In this document: positions 12,425-23,381 of the stretch, in pieces
Layout: the number at the start of each line of letters is the position of its first letter
Numbering within the stretch: the stretch's first letter is position 1
DNA from: Mucor racemosus
Lineage: Eukaryota; Mucoromycota; Mucoromycetes; Mucorales; Mucoraceae
Length of the DNA: 64,000 bases
Assembly (NCBI GenBank): GCA_027405735.1
Contig: JAPEHQ010000014.1
Coordinates: forward strand, 806,001-870,000
Reading direction: 5' to 3'
Notes under the pieces: model-generated
Told to the model about the DNA's origin: nothing
The model's input: the letters and a program-made list of their open reading frames with translations, nothing else
Databases searched by the model: none
Program-made: the position numbers and the translations under genes

Positions 12425-14420
12425 TTTACAACAACTGGGAAAGGCAAAGGCTTTTGCAATTATTCTGCGGATTAACACTAGACGTACCTACCATTGCAAC
12501 GGGAACTCATTTGGATCCATATTCGGCAAGAATAAGTGAGCTTACTGACCTTAATCGGCGTAGTAATAAATAGGTTAGTGTTCAAACTTACCGAATGCAC
12601 AATGACTCATGGAAGCTGATATCTGAAATACTTCTAGTACTTATTTATATCTATATCCATGTCGAGTAGCAGCTTACTTGCATCAATATTCATAGAAATT
12701 ATACTTTTATTATAATTGATTCAATAGAAGTGCGTAGCAAGCTATCGGTGCACATTCAAGATGATTTTCTCGATACGCAGTAAGGTTGTGGAGGTTTCCC
12801 TTTGAAATCAGCGAGTCAAAGATGTGTCCCTACTCTCCTGTAAAGTTAAAAGTTATTAGGATCGAAATTTGTCGAGATAGGGTTTCTGTTGTCAAGCAGG
12901 TTCTGGATGGTTTCAGATGGCTTTCACATGGTTTTCGACTTTTTTCGCCGAATATTGAATCAAATTATGTCAAACCTTTAAAAAAAGATACACTTTTCTT
13001 TTATAGGCCATTGATATCTGTTCTAAAATAGAAGAATTAATGCCAGAATGTAGATTCATAGGCATAATTATTAACCAATGTTGACCTAAAATCGATTATA
13101 AAAAATTGAACATCTAAATTAATATGTTACTTTTTTGTATTCACAGGATAGATCCAACTGAAAGCTACCCTATGTTTTTTTGTTTCAGCGAAAAATGTTA
13201 ATTTTTTGCCAAGATAATCAGAATAATAGTTCATATCACAGCTTGAGTTTATAGCAACTGAGTTCCAAAATTAATTTTTCAGATAGACCGAAAAATGATT
13301 CAAAAAATAACATTATTTAATAGCTCATGAACTGCAAAGTAAGTAAGCCTAGCATATTAAACATTTTTTGTACGGTTTTGAATTCTGCATCTATCTAAAT
13401 AAAATTTAAACATATTTTTCGCATTAAATTTTACGTGAAATGCGATTCAAATTTTGGAGATTTTTCGAAGATACACATCATTTTTCATAATTACATTTCA
13501 AATGTAAGTAATTGAAAGGATGACGAGCAAAATTATCTATCGACTGCACTATTGCTGACCCTTCTAGTTGCATTTTTCGTAGAGAAAATGAGATTTTTGT
13601 CAATTTTTTTTTCAAATTCAGAATTTGGGATGAGGATATACAAGGGAAAATTGAAACTAGAAACAAAGGTATTCCTTTGTACACATTTTTGAGGATATCT
13701 CCAAGAAAAATCAATATTTTAAAAAACTAAATTGGGGCTCAGAGAGCTCAATGAGGTTAATGAAATAAATGCAAAAAAAATGCTGCTCAATTTAACGAAT
13801 ATTTCAAAATATACTACAAAAAGTTCGAAAAATGCAAAAAAAAAAAAAAAAAAAAAAAAAAAGTGTTCAAAATTTTTTTATACTAAAAAATAGTATATAG
13901 TACTTCAAAACTAATATGTTTTATTATTAAACAATGCTAGCATAGCTTAATTTTTCGTAGAGATATTCAAGCTGAAAGTTTTTAATTTTTATCAGTAAAA
14001 TATGTATAAAAATCTGAAACATTAGCACTGAAAAAAGTATACCAACTGCAAAAAATAGGATATTTTGAAATACTTGTTTTTGGATTAAAGTTGAACATCT
14101 CAGGTACATTCGTGTATAATTTTTTCCTGGTATTATTTAGTGAAAAACAAAAGTAGAGCAGAGATGAAAAATGAGACCCATATTTAAGGGAAAAGCAGTG
14201 AGTTTTACGTGTTTTTAAGTCTTTTGTGAGATATAAAATAAATTTTGGAACAGGTAGCAAAATGCGATCAAATTATATTTGTTTGGCAGTATTTAAGATG
14301 TCTCCTAAAAAGTGTTTACTATGAGGTTAGTTGTAGAATAATAGAGGAAGGTACGCTCTGATTTTGAAGATTAAAAATTATAATATTTCAATTTTTTGAA
14401 CCTTCAAATTTTGCTCCATT
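12425..14420 (+). repeat. Repeat family B, copy 1
   Basis: About 2 kb of dispersed repeat, recognised because long stretches recur at 20190-21380, 47270-50530 and, inverted, at 61940-63412. Shared landmarks are a GTTTCAGC..AA block near 13186, GAACTGCAAAGTAAG near 13329, the GGATGAGGxTATAxAAGGG block near 13628 and an ACATTAGCACTGAAAAAAGT block near 14020. A 27-A run at 13836-13862 sits where the other copies have A-runs of different length. Small reading frames inside it are not preserved among all copies. Origin unknown; probably a non-autonomous or dead mobile element. Confidence 0.75.
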
Positions 14421-15379
14421 GCAACATTTGCAAAATGATTTCTCAATATACATACTAATCAAAACGATCTCATCAATTAGCGTCCGCTAATAAGCCTAGC
14501 TCAAGCGAACTCGGGCAATTTAATAATGGAGCATTTATCGAACTTCAATATTTGAGAATAATTCAAGCAAGCAAGCATAAAATGAGACCATTAACTATGA
14601 CAGGTTGTAACAGATTTCAACATCACCTAAGCTTTTAATTACTTTTTCATACTTCTTGGCATATTATTTATTATAATCAGCATAAAAAAAATGTACAAAT
14701 TTCCAAGTCTTTTGGTATTTCCATGTTGTAATGGAGTAATGGAGATGAAAGTTTTTACTGAAAAAAAGGTGTGGTTGATTACACTAGTGTTTATGGGTTT
14801 GGGACAATTAAATGTCAAGAGGTGGTTCTGTCATCAAGACCTTAAATGTCTCTTCTAGTTTCTAGAGTTAGGATTTACTGGAGCCTTTGATAAAACCCTT
14901 ATTCTTATCAAAAACATATATAAACTTACTCAACATTTATGAAACAAAAAATAATTTTTGAGACTTAAAATAATCCTCCCGGTTATTTTACTACTTCTAT
15001 TTTACTTTTCAGTTAATTATTAGGCGATATTTTTTTTTCAAAAAAAGGAAAGAAATCCAATACTTGCTTTTGGTTGTTTTCATGTATGAAAAATGTATAA
15101 ACTAGGGTTTGAAAGTAATACCCTCGTAAATTTACGCAATTTCCTGGGGCAGGATTTTTGCTGTAGTAAAACCAAGTAAAGTCCTTAAAGCCTTGCTGCT
15201 ATGCATTACACAATTAAATCAGCGTAACATTTTCCATTGGAAGGAGGGACATCCCGAGACTACATTATAGTGTCAGGGACAGAAAATGTATACAAAACAT
15301 AGCCCAGTATTACAAGTGGCTTCATCACGCATATCAATATACTTTATACGTTTATTTGAAATCTGAGCTGCGGTTGAAG
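14421..15379. other. Intergenic, no gene recognised
   Basis: AT-rich sequence between repeat B copy 1 and an inverted, diverged copy of repeat C. I see no coding frame, RNA or clear repeat. Confidence 0.5.
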
Positions 15380-15960
15380 TAACTTTTCATGCAAAAAATG
15401 ACTACTTTAAAATTAGATATCTCCTTAAACCAAATAGATAGGAAACTGAAGCTAATTTCAAAAAGTTTCTCTCATTTTATACTGTAGCTAACATAAGTAT
15501 AAAAAAATTGAGATATATGATGTAAAAATACATTGCTTTTGTTTTGTTTAAATATGCACAGACTGAGAATTCAGATTCTTTAGGGGAAATTTTGAACCCC
15601 ATTTCATCCTTACCAACATTCATGATTTTTAACATCCAAAACAATGTCAAAATACGTAGCATTGTGAGAGAAAATTGTAGAGATTATCAATTAAAATTGT
15701 TTAAAAACTTAAATATTAAACATTATATACTTAAAATCTTTATTTTTGGCTCAAAAACGTTTTTTTGGTTAAAATATTTTCATGAAATATTTTAGCGTTA
15801 AAAAAGTTTGTTTTTTTATTTCAATATATAAAGCGGTTAATTTTGTATATTTATATATTTTTTATTTTTGTACTTATTAGCACTATTGTCTTCAAATTCG
15901 CGAAAGTAAACAACAAAAAATCGAAAAGTGTCCAAATTCATCTATCAAAGAATATTTTCT
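15380..15960 (-). repeat. Repeat family C, diverged inverted copy (C4)
   Basis: Read on the reverse strand this matches the middle of repeat C (about 17870-18180). The matches include the CATTTCATCCTTACCAAC block, the CATTGTGAGAGAAAATTGTAG block and the GGTTAAAATATTTTCATG block. It is clearly more diverged than copies C1-C3, so it is an older insertion. Confidence 0.65.
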
Positions 15961-16232
15961 AAAATTGAGATTCCGCTTTAAGCTTTCAAAGAAGATACAG
16001 TACTTGATGATATTTGATAACTTTTTCGAGAATGGAAATTATGGATATGGAGAGAACGTATATCTAAATATAAAACCATAAAAAAATTATCTTGAGTTGC
16101 TTTATTTTTTGCGATGAGTTAAATAAACTAAATAGCGTATAGGAGAAATAATTTTTGCATTTTGAGAAGATGGTATACGCCAAACTAAACTGTCATGGTA
16201 TGGTATTCAATTTATTTAAGCTGGCAGTTATT

Positions 16233-16442
16233 AGGGGGCGTCAATTTCAAATTTTGGTAGATTCTGAAAAAAAAAAACTGGCCAATAAATGTAATGGATA
16301 TTGAAGTCCTCCAATCATAATACGAATAAACGAATATACTTTAGGATCTACTTACAAAAAGTGGTAGATGTATTTCAGTATATTGGTTATTTAAGCCAAT
16401 CATAAAACGAATAAATTTAGTATTTTGAGATTGACGCCCCCT
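16233..16442. mobile_element. 210-bp MITE with GGGGGCGTCAAT terminal inverted repeats
   Basis: Ends AGGGGGCGTCAATTTCAAA at the left and its near-complement TTTTGAGATTGACGCCCCCT at the right form an inverted repeat of about 19 bp with a mismatch or two. The flanks can be read as a TA duplication outside GGGGGCG, as in Tc1/mariner and Stowaway-like elements, or as ATT/ATT outside the A. There is no coding capacity inside. Confidence 0.7.
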
Positions 16443-16511
16443 ATTGTATATTCTTTTTCCTTTTCTTTGTTTATCAAAAACGCATCTTTTATATAAATTT
16501 AAAACTTAAAA

Positions 16512-16887
16512 ATGCAATTAAGATCTGGAACTGAATATGATGTAAGTATCTATTAAATGCAAACGTCCAGATTTTTTATAATCTGCGTCTAACCGTTGTC
16601 ATACATAGTACGTTCCTTCTCCTAGCAGAAAGAAAAAGGCAGAGGATGAACTTGATGAACAGCCACCATCTAGACAGCAGAAGAAAACTCATTATGATTG
16701 CCGTGATGTGTCGGTACCATTAAGTCCCCCTCTCGCTTCCTCCATTCCACTCACTCTGTCTGTCTCTCCCCCTGTCTCTCTCCCCACACCTCCACCAATT
16801 GTCGCTTCATCACCTTTCCCTCCACCATCATCGTCATCAATCGGCTTGCCATCGGTGCCTATTTATGGCAACATGTTCGTTTTGTAA
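16512..16887 (+). CDS. Small spliced hypothetical protein, 102 aa, basic patch plus Pro/Ser-rich tail
   Basis: Not recognised as a known family. Exon 1 (16512-16541) encodes MQLRSGTEYD and ends at a good donor, GTAAGTATC. Exon 2 (16609-16887) follows a CATAG acceptor and stays open to TAA. The join keeps frame and gives 102 aa. The product has a basic stretch SPSRKKKAEDE that could be a nuclear localisation signal, then a Gln-rich segment, then about 55 residues rich in Pro and Ser. The exon 2 DNA is far richer in C (CCCCCTCTCGC, CTGTCTCTCC) than the surrounding repeats, and a TATA-like TTTTATATAAAT lies about 20 bp upstream. It sits alone in a repeat desert and could be a domesticated fragment or the 5' end of a larger gene. 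Confidence 0.5.
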
Positions 16888-17107
16888 TTCAGTAGAAGTC
16901 TATCTCTTTAATCGCAGTGATGAAAGTACAAACATTGGAGAGATTAGATACTTTGATAAATTTGAGTAGTTGGTAAGTTTATTATATAATGTAATATATG
17001 GCAATAATATAGTAGTACCACTACCAGTATTACTGTTGTTATTATTATTATTGTTGTTATTAGTACTACTCCCGCAATAACAACTACTATTATTATTATT
17101 ATTACTA
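16888..17107. repeat. Interrupted (ATT)/(TTG) trinucleotide microsatellite and flank
   Basis: Roughly 17030-17106 is a mosaic of ATT, TTG and ACT triplets. The stretch just 5' of it holds only AT-rich sequence after the small spliced gene. Confidence 0.7.
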
Positions 17108-17640
17108 CAGTCGGGGTCAATAATGTTTTATTCTTCAAAAAAAATTAAAAAAATGAAAATATAATGAACACCTATTTTCAAATTTGGTTTGCTCTATATT
17201 ACAAGGCTCTGATAGTTTTATACTTCGTCAAAAATAAGATATACTGTATATATGCTTATTATTACTTGAAAATAAAAATAAAATAACAAAACTAATATTT
17301 TATTGCTTTACTCTTGCTATCTATAGTTGCCTGGCATTTTTTGGGCATACTTTTAATTAACTTGACAGCGAACTCAACATCAATATTCTCCCAAACAACG
17401 AGAAGTTCCCGCCGAAGGTCTTCGGTATTATTGATGACATATTTTCGGTTACGTAATTTACGAGCGAGCTCGCTCCAAACATGTTCAATGGGGTTGAGAT
17501 CAGAACTTTGTGATGGTCAGTCCTCCATAACATTCATTGCATGTGATTTCTTCCACCACTTTGCATATGTACCTGTATGACAGGACGCATTGTCCTCCTA
17601 AAACATGAAATTATTACCTCCATTTTGATGTAAGTCTCGA
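17108..17640 (-). pseudogene. Truncated Tc1-like transposon: one end plus transposase C-terminus
   Basis: TA followed by CAGTCGGGGTCAATAATG at 17106 looks like a Tc1/mariner terminus. On the minus strand, from about 17618 to the TAG at 17292, there is a transposase C-terminal part. It contains a DNASCHTG block (second catalytic Asp) and a SDLNPIEHVW block (catalytic Glu), about 35 residues apart. Two in-frame stops interrupt it: a TAG where Gln is usual just before the Asp, and a TGA where the Trp of the WPSQS motif is expected. The 5' half and the other terminus are missing, because sequence homologous to repeat C begins at about 17645. Confidence 0.8.
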
Positions 17641-17644
17641 AGCT

Positions 17645-19609
17645 TAAATCAAGTGGGTACAGCATTGTAAATTCTTGAAAAAGTTTTCAAGTATTATAAA
17701 ATCTCTTATTTCTAAGACTTACAAGGCTTATAAGCGGAATATTAATTTAGAAAATTATTTTTGTCCAGATAATCAATTTTGACATTTTTTAATTTTTTTT
17801 TTCTGATTTTGCAAATCTAGAGTTAATTATACTAACAATTATAAAAACAAAAAGTATACACATATGCAGAATTTAGCGCTCTATTTGCTCAATCAAAAAT
17901 AACAAACATTTTTATTGCAAAATATTACATGAAAATCCTTTAATCAAAAAACCGTTTTTGGGACAAAACTACAAATTTTCATTACTTAATATTTAATATT
18001 AAGCTTTTATAGAATGTGTATTAGTTATGACTACAATTTTCTCTCACAATGTAGTATATTTAAACGTTGATTTTGGTATCAAAATTTGATTTTTTTGTTT
18101 TTTGATCAAAATCATGAGTGTTGGTAAGGATAAAATGAGCCCCGAAAATGTCCGCTACAAAAACTGAATTTTCAGACTGTACGTGGTTAAATATAAGAAA
18201 AGTTAAAAAAAAAACGCATTTTCATTTAAAGCTTAGATATATACCATAGTATAAGAGACTTAGCCGTTCGATCGTGTTGTGCTCAATTATGGCGTCGCTC
18301 TACGGGCTCGTTTTTGCAATTTTTTAATGGATATATGATATGGCACAGTTTTTCTAGTAGAAAAATGTATGTTTCTATGATAGCAGATATTGCCTATTTT
18401 GTTTAGTTTATGGGTTGATGCGCTGTAATCCTGCTTTTACATTGGCTGAAATGAGCAATTTCGCAAGGTTTTAATTGCGCTGAATAATGTGAAGCCTTGA
18501 AAATTCTTTTCTGCGTGTGTTGTTTCTCCCTTTTTGTTTTCATATTCCAAGGTTATATTCACCGTTTGATAAGGCATATCAGACTATCAAGCTGGTATTC
18601 TTTTCTTTTATCTGAATACCCATGCTAACATAAGGGACTAATGTTTTTAATATCGGTAGCAGTTGTTACATTAAAGGATGATGATATTCTCATTTATAAT
18701 TAACTGCATTCTAAGATCAAATAGCATTACTTACTACTGCACTGTTGGACGTATTTCTTGACTACCAGATCAAATCGAAGGCAATAATATTTATATCCAC
18801 TCAATAAAAAGCTAGAACTGGCTACAAACCCACGAAATGTTCCAGAAAAATGATAAAATTTCAAATGATATAGAAACAAAAAAAAAGGATAATCTAATGT
18901 TTTGTCTAATAATTATAGCTATGATTGTAGCTATATTTGAAAACAAATCTTTTTACAGCTGACAATCGTAAACTAAAATAGTAAGCTTAGACAAGGTTAA
19001 TTTGTTTAAATTTTACGTGTGATAAAGTAACATCGTAACATTTATCATCTTAGATTTGGCTTGCATATAAATCTAAGCAGTAAGTGTTATTTAAGTTTAT
19101 GCTCGGACAAAAATTATTGTTGCTGTAAACATTATACTATTATAAACGTATTTACAAATGATAATAATAGTAAAAAATATATTGTCTCTTGCATGTATTG
19201 CTCTACTACATCAACAACATATTGAATTTTATTATCTATAATCTATATTAATAAAAGCAAATGTAATTAAAAACCCATTCCAGTAAAAAAAATGCAATGG
19301 AATTTTGAGAACGGCACGATGCTCATGTACAAACCAATTTGTGCCCATACAATCAGCCCATTATGCTCATGGTCAGATTTTATTATTATGCACACATGGG
19401 ATTAATGTTATGCGCACAGACAGAATATATAATTCTGCACATACAGGGTTAGCGTTGGTTGTGCTCGTGTGCAGTTTCTTTTGTTGTGCCTATTATGTGC
19501 ATACTGTTATCTTTTTAACCATATTCAGTGGGTACAACAACTCAGGATATAGTGTGCAGCCCACCTGGGCACAACGGAATCATCTTGTGCAGCACAGGTC
19601 GGCCGTAGT
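17645..19609 (+). repeat. Repeat family C, copy 1 (C1)
   Basis: Nearly 2 kb, aligned by eye with 32184-34213 (C2), and with 39830-40454 plus 46928-47036 (C3). It starts at AAATCAAGTGGGTACAGC and ends at CAGGTCGGCCGTAGT. The last 300 bp are crowded with short motifs of the type TGTGCAG, GTGCACA and TGTGCCCA in both orientations, like subterminal transposase-binding arrays. No transposase frame is left. The left part, with its terminus and the WD-like exons seen in C2, is absent here. Confidence 0.75.
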
Positions 19610-20189
19610 ATAACATATTTTGATAAATCATAGATGGTTTTCAGAAGGGTTTTAGTTTTTTCTAGTACAATATTAAATTAACCCTCATAACTCAGTGCTC
19701 TATCTCGATATCTCGAATCAAGCCCTTATCATAATAATCAAGATTATCGAGGCTCAATGTAATTCAAGGTTTTAACTGTTACATTTAAATTATCCTTCGT
19801 AGTACAAGAACAGTCTGAAAATGAATCCAATTTGATTTATCGAAAGGTAAATCGTATAAAATTAATCAAATGAAAAAGTACCGTTTTATTATGAGCTTAT
19901 AGAGGGGGTTTATATACTAATTGAATGAGTGATGATATAATTAGAATGAGCATTTGGATATTGTGTGGATATATTGGAATCATGCTTCTATGATTCAATA
20001 GTAGCATGATGATAGACGCATGGAATATGACCTTGCTTGACTTGCATGTTGAACATCATGGCTTGACAGATGTTCTAAATTGGTAATTCGGTAATTCCTA
20101 ATTCTGATAAATCACAATTTAAATAAATATGCGCATGATATTTATTTCTTAAAAATTCTAGATTGAGAAATCGTCATACAGTTGATGCA
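19610..20189. other. Intergenic, no gene recognised
   Basis: AT-rich spacer between repeat C copy 1 and repeat B copy 2, with nothing identifiable. Confidence 0.5.
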
Positions 20190-21380
20190 ACTATAAGCTA
20201 CTTTGTATTTTTTGTTTCAGCAAAACACATTAATTCTATATCGAGATAATCAAAATAGTAGTTCACATTACAGACTATACCCTATGCTAACTGAGTTCCA
20301 AGATTGATTTGTCGAAATAGCCCAAAAATGATTCAAAAAGCAAGATCGTTTAATGGATCTTGAACTGCAAAGCAAGTTGAGCTAGTATATTAAATGTGTT
20401 TGTACAGTTTTGAGTTTTGCATTTGTCTATACAAAAATTAAATAAATGTTTTGCACTAGATTTTGCGTAAAATGCAATTGAAATTTTGGAGATTTTTTGA
20501 AGATACAGATCATTTTTTATAATTATGCTTTAAATTTAAGTAGTTGAAGTGATGACGAGTAAAATTATCTATCGACTGTGCTATTGTTAATCCTTCTAGT
20601 TGTATTTTTTGTAGAGAAAATGAGATTTTTGTCAATTTTTTTTTCAACTTCAGAATTTGGGATGAGGGTATACAAGGGAAAATTGAAGCTAGAAACGTAT
20701 TCCTTTGTATACATTTTTGGGGATATCTCCACGAAAAATCAATATTTTTAAAAAACTAAATTGGGGCCGAGAGAGCTCAATTAATTTGATAAAATGAATG
20801 TAAAAAAAATGCTGCTCAATTTAACGAATATTTCAAAATCTACTACAAAAAGGTCGAAAAATGCAAAAAAAAAAAAAAAAAAAAAAAAGTGCTCAAAATT
20901 TTTTTATACTAAAAAATAGTATATAGTACTTCAAAACTAATATGTTTTATTATTAAACAATGCTAGCATAGCTTAATTTTTCGTAGAGATATTCAAGCTG
21001 AAGTTTTTAATTTTTATCAGTAAAATATGTATAAAAATCTGAAACATTAGCACTGAAAAAATTATACCAACTGCAAAAAATAGGATATTTTGAAATACTT
21101 GTTTTTGGATTAAAGTTGAACATCTCAGGTACATTTGTATATAATTTTTTCTTGGTATTATTTAATGAAAAAAAAAGTAGAGCAGAGATGGAAAATGAGA
21201 CCCATATTTAAGGAAAAAGCAGTGAGTTTTACGTGTTTTTAAGTCTTTTGTGAGATATAAAATACATTTTGGAATAGGTAGCATAATGCGATCAAATTAT
21301 ATCTATTTTGAAGCATCCAATGTATATCCTGAAATATTTCCAGTACGGGGTTAGGTATAGAAAATATGGCATACTCCCAG
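20190..21380 (+). repeat. Repeat family B, copy 2
   Basis: Matches 13170-14350 closely throughout, most strongly from 20880 to 21290 where only scattered differences from copy 1 are visible. An A-run of about 23 stands at 20866-20888, where copy 1 has 27 A. It ends about 125 bp from the stop codon of the ribose-5-phosphate isomerase gene. Confidence 0.75.
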
Positions 21381-21504
21381 TATATCTGAAAGTAATATAT
21401 CTAGAAAAGCGGATAAAAACTGATAATAAAAACCAATTTTTATTCCAACATTGTTTATTACAAAAAGCTGTCAAGTTTGGGTTCATATCGTATGCAATTG
21501 ATTA

Positions 21505-22434
21505 TTATATCGCGGTAACCATTTCCCCTGCATCCTTTTGATTGTCTCCATAAAAGGCCCTTTCTGCCATCTTGCAGAATAATCCAACATCCAAAACACC
21601 GGTTAAGCATTTGATTTCTTTGTACAATAATCCAGGGTTTGAAATAGGTCCAAAATGACAATCTAAAATCAAGTTGCCATTGTCTGTAACAACGGGTCCT
21701 GCTTTATCTGTAGGTGTTGCCATTCTCAGCTTTATTGATGCAGTTGGAAACATTCGTTCAAGTTGATATACAATCGATGTCAATGCCATAGGTATCACTT
21801 CTACAGGGACACCTCTTGTCCACTATATTGATTGCAGTTAGCTATGATGTCTAGGACAAAAGCTTCATTGCTTACCTTTGTTCCAAGCTGATCTGATTTC
21901 TTTCTGTCGTCTGTATAAAAAATAAAATTAATATATGAATAGATCAAATGAATGTGTGTATAAAGCGTACCTGCAACGAGGACAAATCTTCTGGATGCCT
22001 GTGCAACAAGTCTTTCTTGAAAAAGACAAGCTCCTCCGCCTTTAATAGCATTCAACTTTTGATCTATTTCATCAGCACCATCGATTGTCATATCGATAGA
22101 TGGGTAACTACCGAAAATATTCAATGTTAAAGGGAATTTGAATCGATAGTACTAAAACTCATTACCAATCGAGTGATCCCAAGTTTAATTTATAACCTAA
22201 TATCAATTGACGCGTTTGAAAACTTGTGGGTATACAGACAACTTGCTTTGCAAATTGGCTGTTTTGTTTCAAATATTCTATAGCATAAACAATAGTAGAC
22301 CCTGAACCAAGGCCAATAACTGACGGCTTGGATTCGATTAGATATTTCATGGCAGAATAGCCAGCCCATTTCTTTCCTCTTTCTGCTGATTGAGTTGATA
22401 ACTGACGACGAATAATTTGAATGCCTGCATGCAT
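21505..22434 (-). CDS. RKI1: Ribose-5-phosphate isomerase A, 4 exons, about 252 aa
   Basis: Interconverts ribose 5-phosphate and ribulose 5-phosphate in the non-oxidative pentose phosphate pathway. Exons on the minus strand: 22434-22166, 22107-21971, 21910-21876, 21822-21505, giving 253 codons with TAA. Yeast Rki1 is 258 aa. Family motifs are all present: GLGSGST (about 41-47), TIDGADEID (about 97-105) and [10 protein letters not shown] just after, with the catalytic Asp and Lys region intact. Introns are 53-60 nt. The first in-frame Met was chosen. The coding stretch before the family core is short ([10 protein letters not shown]...), so an upstream 5' exon cannot be excluded. A transposon begins 34 bp upstream of this ATG. 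Confidence 0.93.
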
Positions 22435-22467
22435 GATATTTTAATACACAGATTTGGAAAGTTATTA

Positions 22468-22737
22468 CAGTGTTTCGCGTTTGAAAATACAAAAAAAAAT
22501 GAACTGGGCTGTGAACCTGGTTCAGCAAAAAAATAACCCGGGTTGTGAACTGGGTTCAATCAGCTTCAGAATTAAACGATTAATCTGCTTTTTCATTCCA
22601 ACATCAGATAAGCATAGCTCGTGATCAAGCCATTTGTAAGTTTTTTTTTGTGAAGAGTACAGCAAGGAAAATGCAGCAAGGTTGTCAAAAAAGATTGAAG
22701 GATTTGATTCGTTCAATTTGTGTTATGAAACTGATTC
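22468..22737 (+). repeat. Left inverted repeat of the 1.8-kb element
   Basis: Pairs with about 24041-24286. Beyond the terminal 20 bp it shares TCAGCTTCAGAATTAAACG and the segment AAGAGTACAGCAAGGAAAAT with the right arm. It therefore also carries a mirrored copy of the amino-terminal coding segment of the internal gene. Confidence 0.75.
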
Positions 22738-23381
22738 TAAGCAGCCTGTTCTACTCAATCTCGCTAATATACATTCTCGATCTTTAATTTTTAAATTTTA
22801 CAAAACTTCGAACGAAGAAGCATGTAATGGCAAAGATAATGCCATTTGATAGCGTGACTAAATAAGCCAACTTATATTTTTGTCGGCATTAATCCTCACG
22901 ATTATGTAAATAACCTGAAGATTTTAATAAGATCATTTAACAGATTTTAAAGAAAACTGAATAAAATTCGTCTATAAAATAAGTATTTACTAAGCTTAAC
23001 GATAAATATGGAATAACAGTTAAATATTTAGGCTTTTTTGGATCTTTGAACTGGCTTTGGTCTATAATAAAAAGGCGATAGAATTGTTGGACTATTTAAA
23101 ACAACCTCTCTCTTAAATTCGCAGAATTTGTTGTCATAAAGTAATGTGTCAATTATTACTGACATTAGTTTTTTGTGAGTACTGGCAAAAATATGTTGGA
23201 AATGTATATAATTTAACTTGAATTAGCTTTGCAAATCACCTGTATTCGTAGACAATCCAGCGAAATCTATGACTAAAAGTCAAATATCTTTTTCAGATGA
23301 ATTGATATAAAAAATCATCGCTAAGAAAAAATATTAGTATTAGTCTTGTTATTAATAAATATCCACATATTTGCAAATATA

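Noticed and set aside
12271..12573. 100-codon frame upstream of repeat B copy 1
   Set aside because: Low-complexity Phe/Lys-rich product overlapping the start of a repeat; no motif and no splice context.
19305..19613. 102-codon frame at the end of repeat C1
   Set aside because: Lies in the motif-rich terminus of the element and is not preserved in C2.
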